Shown: positions 1-4,221 of the stretch, one piece after another
Layout: every line of letters starts with the position of its first letter
Position numbering within the stretch: position 1 is the first letter of the stretch
NCBI GenBank assembly: GCA_025355115.1
Contig: JANXLO010000231.1
Location: 1-5,284 of the forward strand
From: Chthonomonadaceae bacterium
GTDB lineage: Bacteria; Armatimonadota; Chthonomonadetes; Chthonomonadales; Chthonomonadaceae
Length of the DNA: 5,284 nt
Direction: 5' to 3'
Translations under genes and position numbers: made by a program
The notes under the pieces: model-generated
What the model was told of the DNA's origin: nothing
Seen by the model: the letters and a program-made list of their open reading frames with translations, nothing else
Databases searched by the model: none

Positions 1-526
1 GCCTGTTGAGACATCCTCGCAATAGTGTGATAGTCTCGCGGTTCTCCGTCAGCATCTGCTCTACGGCTGCTCTCCCTCCCCCATGCAGAGGCTTCGATCG
101 CATCCAGCACTGGAGCGCAGCGCTTGCCCTGGGGAGAGATCTGCTCATTTTTTTTGTAGCGGCGATCATCAGCGGCAGACTGTTATTCGCGGGCATAACC
201 TGCTCCGGCACAGTCACCACGGGCGTCCAGTTGTCGTAAGCGAAGCCGCATACTCCCGCCAAGAAGATGCCGGCGCAGATTCGAGTGAGATTGCGTCTGA
301 TGCGCCGAGCGCGGATAGTGCGTCGATAGTACTGGGGGACAGGGGACAGATCTAGAGCCGATAGGGTGCCATTGATGGCGTCCGCAGTGATGGAGTGACT
401 CCTTAGCTGGGCGATGCCGAAGGCGATCATAGCGTCCGCAGGCTCCGCATCTCGGCACTCGGCGCAGAATCGTGAGTGCAGCCATCCAGCGGCCCTGCCG
501 CTCTGCTTAATGCGCTGACAGTTCAT
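1..526 (-). CDS. Membrane-spanning anti-sigma-like protein with compact zinc motif, partial (C-terminus beyond left edge)
   Basis: The reading frame opens at ATG 526 and stays open for 175 codons to the window edge, so the C-terminus is missing. A strong Shine-Dalgarno (AGGAGGT, 5 nt before the ATG) fixes the start inside the last codons of ECF sigma B, a 20-bp overlap that implies translational coupling. Residues 17-24 contain H-x3-C-x2-C (H17, C21, C24), the signature of zinc-binding anti-sigma (ZAS) domains, and Cys3 may be a further ligand. A basic stretch (RRTIRARRIRRN, about 68-79) precedes a single short hydrophobic segment at about 83-97, so the N-terminus is probably cytoplasmic and the rest extracytoplasmic. 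By position and layout it should bind and restrain sigma B and release it on an envelope signal. The zinc motif is more compressed than in the other anti-sigma here (14 rather than 26 residues from Cys3 to His). An A8 run in the coding strand (near 148-155) could cause frameshifting. Family assignment is inference. Confidence 0.72.
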   Translation of the reverse strand, partial: MNCQRIKQSGRAAGWLHSRFCAECRDAEPADAMIAFGIAQLRSHSITADAINGTLSALDLSPVPQYYRRTIRARRIRRNLTRICAGIFLAGVCGFAYDNWTPVVTVPEQVMPANNSLPLMIAATKKMSRSLPRASAALQCWMRSKPLHGGGRAAVEQMLTENRETITLLRGCLNR

Positions 527-1115
527 GAATGACCTCCTGAGGTGACGTTGCCGAGAGAGCGGCGACAGACGCTGAAGATGCCTCCACAGTGGGGCGAGCG
601 TCAATGGCATTCGGCTCGAGTAGCTCTCGCAAACGTAGGCGAGCGGTGAATAGGCGTGATTTAACTGTGCCGGACGGGATTTCGAGCAGGGAGGCGGCCT
701 CACGGATGGAGAGCTCCTGCACATGAAACAGCAGGAATGCCTCGCGCAGTTCGGGGGTGAGCTGCGCCAATGCCTGCGGGAGAACGAGAGTGGACCACTC
801 TTCGTCGCGTTCGGGCGCAGTCAGGTGTGCGGCTGCGTCAAGCGTGAGGTGCTCATGACGGTCACGGAGCCAGTGAGTGTATTCGTGGTAGGCGATGCGG
901 TGCAGCCAGGTGGAGAGTTTCGCTTCGCTGCGAAATGTCGCCAGCGATTGCCAGGCACGGACGAACGTCTGCTGGGTCAGGTCCTCCGCGATGTCGCTTT
1001 TTCCGGTGAGGAACCGAAGCAGGCGGAAAATGGCGGGGTAGTGCGCGGTGACGAACTCTTCACCTGCCCGTTTATCCCCTCGCAGTATGCGGCGAATCAG
1101 CCAGCTTTCGCTCAT
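507..1115 (-). CDS. ECF-type RNA polymerase sigma factor (sigma B of this window)
   Basis: This 202-residue protein has the two-domain layout of group 4 (ECF) sigma-70 factors, which direct RNA polymerase to a small stress or envelope regulon. Region 2 spans about residues 21-85, with the core-binding segment AEDLTQQTFVRAW (43-55) and the -10-recognition helix around STWLHRIAYHEYTHWLR (68-84). Region 4 spans about 112-165, with a helix-turn-helix ending in the typical GTVKSRLFTARLRLREL. The domains are joined by a short linker, and there are no region 1.1 or region 3 domains. An Ala/Ser-rich tail of about 35 residues follows region 4, and its coding sequence overlaps the next gene, a putative membrane anti-sigma. 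The chosen ATG has a purine-rich AAAGGGG about 9 nt upstream and gives a normal N-terminus just before region 2. The gene lies 91 bp after the first anti-sigma gene and may be cotranscribed with it or have its own promoter in the gap. The ECF subgroup cannot be assigned by eye. Confidence 0.93.
   Translation of the reverse strand: MSESWLIRRILRGDKRAGEEFVTAHYPAIFRLLRFLTGKSDIAEDLTQQTFVRAWQSLATFRSEAKLSTWLHRIAYHEYTHWLRDRHEHLTLDAAAHLTAPERDEEWSTLVLPQALAQLTPELREAFLLFHVQELSIREAASLLEIPSGTVKSRLFTARLRLRELLEPNAIDARPTVEASSASVAALSATSPQEVIHELSAH
532..538 (-). promoter_or_regulatory. Strong ribosome binding site inside the end of ECF sigma B
   Basis: AGGAGGT on the minus strand lies 5 nt before ATG 526. It is a near-perfect anti-16S match embedded in the 3' end of the sigma B coding region. 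It decides the start of the downstream membrane anti-sigma-like gene and supports coupled translation of the pair. Confidence 0.85.
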
Positions 1116-1206
1116 TCCGTCGGCCCCTTTCTCGAACGCTCATCTTCATAGAGCCAAGCGGAGGCGAAGCGGTTCAGCATAGGAAGAATTAGTCGACGGT
1201 TCGCGG
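1116..1206 (-). other. 91-bp gap between the two sigma/anti-sigma pairs
   Basis: This spacer separates the stop of the first anti-sigma from the start of sigma B. I see no convincing hairpin with a T-run, so readthrough into the second pair is plausible. A GAAC followed about 17 bp later by TCTA is loosely reminiscent of an ECF -35/-10 arrangement, but it is too weak to call a promoter. Confidence 0.35.
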
Positions 1207-1503
1207 CTACTCCTCCCTGGAGAAGGGAAGTGTCCATTGGCGAGAGATAGGCGCGCCACGGACGGGATGCAGTTCGGGAAGCGCGTCGAGCAGGCGGGCG
1301 AGAGTGCGCTCACGGAAGCCCGGCGTGGTCTCTGCCTCTGGAACTGCCTCACGAAGCATGGCGCGGGTCTGCTCGAGAGTGCGCGTCTCATAGGAGCAGC
1401 CCTGACATCGTAGCAGATGGCGGTCAATGCTCCGATTCAGATCCTCAGGCAACTCATTGTCGAGGTGCGCATCGAGCAGAACGCGAATCTCTTCACATCG
1501 CAT
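1207..1503 (-). CDS. Soluble zinc-binding anti-sigma factor (ZAS / zf-HC2 type)
   Basis: This 98-residue protein begins MRCEEIRVLLDAHLDNEL and carries H29-x3-C33-x2-C36 (HLLRCQGC), with Cys3 as a possible fourth ligand. That is the classic zinc-binding anti-sigma N-terminal domain, which sequesters an ECF sigma factor in the cytoplasm. No transmembrane segment follows; the C-terminal half is a charged amphipathic stretch (FRERTLARLLDALPEL, about 63-78) and a short tail. It should therefore be a soluble regulator, perhaps redox- or zinc-responsive like other soluble ZAS proteins. The start at 1503 is preferred over the in-frame ATG 30 bp upstream because GAGGAGA lies 6 nt before it and it gives the family-typical N-terminus. 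It overlaps the stop of ECF sigma A by 11 bp, so the two are almost certainly coupled, and sigma A is its expected target. The overlap sequence ATGCGATGTGA contains both the start and the sigma stop. Confidence 0.88.
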   Translation of the reverse strand: MRCEEIRVLLDAHLDNELPEDLNRSIDRHLLRCQGCSYETRTLEQTRAMLREAVPEAETTPGFRERTLARLLDALPELHPVRGAPISRQWTLPFSREE

Positions 1504-2080
1504 GGTGGGTCTCCTCTTCCTCTCGCCAGGCATCGGTCAATAGGGTGCGCAGGGCACGGCGCGCTCGATAGAGCAGGGATTTGGCGGCGGGCAGGGATCT
1601 CTCCATGAGGGCAGCCACCTCGCGGGCATCCCACTCCTCCACATCGCAGAGCGTCAGCACAAGTCTCTGCTCTTCCGGCAGTTGGGCAAGCGCCTCGCGG
1701 ACGAGCAGGGTCGTCTCCATCTGCGCGGCTGCCCGACCTCCGTCCGTCCGCCTCTCAATCTCCTCCGGTTCGAGGAGGAGCAGACGCGGCTGCCGCATCC
1801 TGTCGATGCAGAGATTGCGCGTGATGCCGAAAAGCCAGCCGCGGAATGTGCATTCTCCTCGGAAGCCGTACGCCCTCTGAAAAGCCCGCAGAAACGCCTC
1901 GGAGACGATCTCCTCCGCATCCTCGCGATTGCCGATCAGGTGCCGGGCGAACGCGTAGACTCGATCCACATGCAGGTCGAATAGCATCCCCATCGCCTCC
2001 GATTCACCCGCCTGAAGACGTGCGATCAGGCGTTTCTCGTGAGGCGTCTCGTGATGGGTCTCGATTCTGGCAGTCGGCAT
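1493..2080 (-). CDS. ECF-type RNA polymerase sigma factor (sigma A of this window)
   Basis: The 195-residue product is a group 4 sigma-70 factor. Region 2 covers about residues 32-97: FDLHVDRVYAFARHLIGN, then DAEEIVSEAFLRAF (54-67) for core binding, then GWLFGITRNLCIDRMR (81-96) at the -10-binding helix. Region 4 covers about 125-181, with LPEEQRLVLTL leading into a helix-turn-helix and the ending KSLLYRARRALRTLL. The recognition helix reads SLPAAKSLLYRAR instead of the usual GTVKSRL form, a variation also found in real ECF factors. The frame stays open further upstream to ATG 2239, but that extension (RKKVCPQGKIFLCPLP) looks non-coding and would run through the GANTC repeats, so ATG 2080 is chosen. 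The ribosome site is weak (GAAGGA about 15 nt upstream). It is the first gene of the minus-strand block and is followed by its overlapping cytoplasmic anti-sigma. It diverges from the DNA methyltransferase gene across the shared regulatory region. Confidence 0.92.
   Translation of the reverse strand: MPTARIETHHETPHEKRLIARLQAGESEAMGMLFDLHVDRVYAFARHLIGNREDAEEIVSEAFLRAFQRAYGFRGECTFRGWLFGITRNLCIDRMRQPRLLLLEPEEIERRTDGGRAAAQMETTLLVREALAQLPEEQRLVLTLCDVEEWDAREVAALMERSLPAAKSLLYRARRALRTLLTDAWREEEETHHAM
1510..1516 (-). promoter_or_regulatory. Ribosome binding site deciding the anti-sigma start
   Basis: GAGGAGA on the minus strand ends 6 nt before ATG 1503. It lies inside the 3' end of the sigma A gene and is the main reason for preferring this start over the longer in-frame option. 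Confidence 0.8.
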
Positions 2081-2190
2081 GGTCGATTCAGCAGATCCTT
2101 CACCCTTGAAGACGGGAGAGATAACGGGAAAGTGTCGCGGCTCAGGCAATGGGCACAAAAAGATTTTACCTTGCGGGCAAACTTTTTTTC

Positions 2191-2267
2191 GACTCCGGAT
2201 GAATCGCAGGGAGTGTGAATGACTCACAGTAAGAATCATTTGGAATCAATCAGGCTCAGTCAGACTC
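2191..2267. repeat. Helically phased array of GANTC methylation sites
   Basis: Perfect GANTC pentamers start at 2191, 2201, 2221, 2233, 2243 and 2263. One-mismatch versions fill the missing steps at 2211 (GAGTG) and 2253 (GGCTC). Read together, the stretch is eight tandem units of about 10 bp with the loose consensus GANTCANNNN and one 12-bp step. Elsewhere in the window I count by eye about nineteen GANTC sites in some 5.2 kb, roughly the random rate, so six in 77 bp is a strong local excess. GANTC is the target of CcrM/HinfI-type adenine methyltransferases, and exactly such an enzyme is encoded just downstream on the plus strand. The array is the likely control region for that gene, for the divergent sigma operon, or both. 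It could also be operator repeats for an unrelated regulator. Confidence 0.85.
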
Positions 2268-2279
2268 AATCGCTGACAC

Positions 2280-2296
2280 TTAAACGGAGTTAAACG
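2280..2296 (+). repeat. Tandem TTAAACG direct repeat, 10-bp spacing
   Basis: TTAAACG occurs at 2280-2286 and again at 2290-2296, exactly 10 bp apart and just beyond the GANTC array. The two copies lie on the same face of the helix and could be a short operator or part of a promoter for the methyltransferase. No clear -35/-10 pair is visible around them. Confidence 0.5.
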
Positions 2297-2363
2297 CGCA
2301 GGATGCGCAGAGGAAACGGGGAGAATCCCGGTGAATGACGGAGGAAGTGTCGCTGCCGACGCT
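2296..2363 (+). promoter_or_regulatory. Hairpin-rich leader upstream of the DNA methyltransferase
   Basis: Three small stem-loops can be drawn in succession. The first is GCGCA/TGCGC with a 3-nt loop (2296-2308). The second is CGGG/CCCG with a 6-nt loop that contains most of a GANTC site (2317-2330). The third is a 7-bp stem AGTGTCG/CGACGCT with a CTGC loop (2346-2363). A good Shine-Dalgarno-like GGAGGAA (2340-2346) abuts the third stem. It is too far from ATG 2377 unless the stem forms and shortens the distance to about 14 nt. It may be a structured 5' leader controlling translation. It matches no riboswitch class I know, and the folding is inferred by hand. Confidence 0.4.
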
Positions 2364-2367
2364 CTAA
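2335..2367 (+). CDS. Candidate 10-codon upstream ORF (leader peptide)
   Basis: ATG 2335 opens a short frame encoding MTEEVSLPTL and stopping at TAA 2365-2367, 9 nt before the methyltransferase ATG and in the same frame. The coding sequence overlaps the third leader hairpin, so ribosomes translating it would melt that stem. It could be a leader peptide that couples translation into the methyltransferase, a chance ORF, or an N-terminal extension interrupted by a stop. There is no good ribosome site directly upstream, so confidence is low. Confidence 0.25.
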   Translation: MTEEVSLPTL

Positions 2368-2376
2368 TCACACTCC

Positions 2377-3540
2377 ATGAAAGAGCTGAAAAGACGAACT
2401 ATGCCCGGTGAAAACACTCTCGATACTCTCCCGCTAGACACCGTTCTCGTGGGCGACTGCCGCGATCTTCTCAAAACCCTGCCTTCCAACTCCGTCGATC
2501 TGATTTTCGCGGACCCGCCCTACAATCTACAGTTGCGCAATGAGCTCTGGCGACCTAACATGACTCACGTCGACGCGGTGGACGACGAGTGGGACAAATT
2601 TGTCAGCATGGAGGAGTATGACAGGTTTACGCGCGAATGGCTCGGCGCATGTAGAGATGTCCTCAAAGACACGGGCTCGCTCTGGGTCATCGGCTCGTAC
2701 CATAACATCTATCGGGTCGGATCCATTCTTCAGGATCTCGGCTACTGGATACTGAACGACATCGTCTGGACGAAGACCAATCCGATGCCGAATTTCCGGG
2801 GCACGCGATTCTGCAATGCGCATGAGACACTGTTGTGGGTGACCAAATCCGAGAAGCAGACGAAATACACCTTCAACTACAAGATGCTGAAGGCGGGCAA
2901 CGACGACCTGCAGATGCGAAGCGACTGGCATATTCCGCTCTGCACCGGCGAGGAGCGGCTGAAGCACAACGGCGAAAAGGCGCACAACACGCAGAAGCCG
3001 GAGGCGCTGCTGCATCGCATCATCCGCGCCTGCACCAACAAGGGCGATGTGGTGCTCGATCCGTTTTTCGGGACGGGAACCACCGGCGCGGTCGCTAAGC
3101 GGCTCGGGCGCAAATGGCTAGGCGTCGAGCGTGAGGAACACTACGCCCGCCTTGCCGCAGACCGAATCGCGCAAGTGCTGCCTCCCCTCGTCCCGGACGA
3201 ACTGCTGCCGCCCCCTCTGGACGCGCCGAAGATTAAGGTGCCGTTTGGAATGGTGCTCGAGCAGGGCCTTATCCAGCCGGGAACGGAGCTGAGGCTGGAC
3301 AGGACGGAGCATGTTGCCATAGTTCAGGAAGACGCGACGGTGACTTGCGGCAACCGGCGCGGCTCCATCCATAAAGTGGCTGCGCAGTGCCTGGGCAAGC
3401 CCTCCTGCAACGGCTGGGAGCACTGGTACTACCGCGACATTGGGACCGGCGAGTTCATCGTTCTCGATGCGCTTCGGGAGCCAATACGCAAAATACTGGG
3501 TAATTCGCCCGTCGTGCCGAAAAAGCGCGTCAGGAAATAG
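2377..3540 (+). CDS. ccrM: CcrM/HinfI-type adenine-N6 DNA methyltransferase (predicted GANTC-specific)
   Basis: The 387-residue enzyme should transfer methyl from S-adenosylmethionine to the adenine of GANTC. It has the beta-class order: the catalytic DPPY motif near the N-terminus (FADPPYNLQL, 45-54), the target-recognition region in the middle, HNTQKPEALLHRII (203-216), then the SAM-binding motif DPFFGTGTTGAVA (228-240). The C-terminal domain (about 284-372) is the one typical of CcrM and its HinfI relatives: VPFGMVLEQGLIQPG, then RRGSIHKVAAQ and CNGWEHWYY. This domain separates the GANTC enzymes from other beta methyltransferases. The length is close to Caulobacter CcrM (358) plus a slightly longer N-terminus. 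ATG 2377 is used; ATG 2401 is an equally plausible start, since neither has a strong ribosome site nearby. No cognate restriction endonuclease is adjacent; pth follows after 9 bp, suggesting an orphan, housekeeping-style methylase. The upstream GANTC array suggests autoregulation. The gene symbol reflects family likeness, not proven cell-cycle function. Confidence 0.9.
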   Translation: MKELKRRTMPGENTLDTLPLDTVLVGDCRDLLKTLPSNSVDLIFADPPYNLQLRNELWRPNMTHVDAVDDEWDKFVSMEEYDRFTREWLGACRDVLKDTGSLWVIGSYHNIYRVGSILQDLGYWILNDIVWTKTNPMPNFRGTRFCNAHETLLWVTKSEKQTKYTFNYKMLKAGNDDLQMRSDWHIPLCTGEERLKHNGEKAHNTQKPEALLHRIIRACTNKGDVVLDPFFGTGTTGAVAKRLGRKWLGVEREEHYARLAADRIAQVLPPLVPDELLPPPLDAPKIKVPFGMVLEQGLIQPGTELRLDRTEHVAIVQEDATVTCGNRRGSIHKVAAQCLGKPSCNGWEHWYYRDIGTGEFIVLDALREPIRKILGNSPVVPKKRVRK

Positions 3541-3549
3541 GCACGGGCA

Positions 3550-4158
3550 ATGAAACTGATCGTAGGGCTTGGCAATCCGGGGGCTGAATATGAGGGGACA
3601 CGGCACAACGTCGGCTTCGAGGTGATTGCCCTGCTTGCTGCACGGCACGGCATATCCGTCAGCAAGCGCGGATTCAAGTCCGTATATGGGGAGGGAACGA
3701 TCAAAGGCGAGAAGGTGCTTCTGGCCCGCCCGATGACCTTCATGAACCTGTCCGGTGAAGCGGCAGCGGCATTCATGCGGTTTTACAAGCTGGAGGCGAA
3801 AGACGTTTGGGTGGTGTTGGATGAAGTCGCACTGCCACCTGGGCGCATTCGGCTGCGCCTCCAGGGATCGGCGGGAGGGCATAATGGGCTGTCCAGCATG
3901 ATCGCCATGCTTCAAACCCAGGAGTTTCCGCGTCTGAGGCTTGGGGTGGGGGCAGCGCGGCCAGGCGCGCTGGTGGGTCATGTCCTGGGGAAGTTTCGCA
4001 AGGAGGAAATTCCGCTCATGGAAGAGGCCTACCTTCGTTCGGCTGAAGCGATAGAGTGCGGGCTTACGGAAGGATTTGAGATGGCGATGAACCGCTTCAA
4101 CATCTCCGACAAGCCGGAGAAGGCAGTGAAGCCGTCTGCGAAAGCTGTCGCAGGTTGA
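3550..4158 (+). CDS. pth: Peptidyl-tRNA hydrolase
   Basis: The 202-residue product cleaves the ester bond of peptidyl-tRNAs that drop off ribosomes, recycling tRNA in the cytoplasm; it is normally essential in bacteria. The N-terminus MKLIVGLGNPGAEYEGTRHN carries the signature with Asn9 and the catalytic His19. FMNLSG contains the conserved Asn66. LDEVALPPG holds the conserved Asp91, followed by Glu where many homologues have a second Asp. GSAGGHNGL (106-114) holds His111/Asn112. The length and motif order match full-length bacterial Pth, with a slightly extended Lys/Ala-rich tail (about 188-202). The start is the first ATG, which aligns with the family N-terminus. The ribosome site is modest (AGGA about 14 nt upstream). 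It lies 9 bp behind the methyltransferase stop, so cotranscription is likely. The stop codon is overlapped by a promoter for the next gene. Confidence 0.96.
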   Translation: MKLIVGLGNPGAEYEGTRHNVGFEVIALLAARHGISVSKRGFKSVYGEGTIKGEKVLLARPMTFMNLSGEAAAAFMRFYKLEAKDVWVVLDEVALPPGRIRLRLQGSAGGHNGLSSMIAMLQTQEFPRLRLGVGAARPGALVGHVLGKFRKEEIPLMEEAYLRSAEAIECGLTEGFEMAMNRFNISDKPEKAVKPSAKAVAG

Positions 4159-4183
4159 CAGGTGTCTCTCGCCATGATAAAAT
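4155..4183 (+). promoter_or_regulatory. Near-consensus sigma-70 promoter for the nurA-like gene
   Basis: A perfect -35 hexamer TTGACA (4155-4160) is followed by a 17-bp spacer and a -10 TAAAAT (4178-4183) with one mismatch to TATAAT. TG one base upstream of the -10 adds an extended -10 element. The predicted transcription start is near 4190, leaving a leader of about 30 nt before ATG 4222. The -35 overlaps the pth stop codon, so nurA can be transcribed independently of the methyltransferase-pth unit. This is the clearest housekeeping promoter in the window. Confidence 0.78.
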
Positions 4184-4221
4184 GGACTGAGTGAGCAAGT
4201 GCATGAAGGGCAGAATGGCGG

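Noticed and set aside
183..485. Minus-strand frame of 100 codons within the left edge region
   Set aside because: A different minus-strand frame starting at 526 has a strong ribosome site, an H-x3-C-x2-C motif and a membrane segment, and is the better gene.
2171..2190. Possible intrinsic terminator (short inverted TTG/CAA then a run of seven T)
   Set aside because: The stem is only three to four base pairs with a very small loop, and no plus-strand gene ends upstream of it.
2081..2239. N-terminal extension of ECF sigma A to ATG 2239
   Set aside because: The extra 53 residues are unlike an ECF N-terminus and would place coding sequence over part of the GANTC array; ATG 2080 gives the normal family length.
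2311..2365. Possible cobalamin riboswitch, prompted by a stretch like AATCCCGGTGAA
   Set aside because: The B12-box and the other conserved core blocks are missing, and the downstream gene has no link to cobalamin.
2081..2376. Possible replication origin, because methylation sites are clustered
   Set aside because: I found no DnaA boxes (TTATNCACA type) in either orientation, and dnaA, dnaN or gidA-type neighbours are absent.
3118..3981. Long minus-strand open frame (287 codons) antisense to the methyltransferase and pth
   Set aside because: It lies entirely opposite two well-recognised genes and its translation (rich in Pro, His, Arg, Cys) resembles no family; it is a shadow frame.
2377..4158. 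Restriction-modification system
   Set aside because: No endonuclease gene is adjacent to the methyltransferase; the neighbours are pth and a NurA-type repair nuclease. An unlinked endonuclease cannot be excluded.
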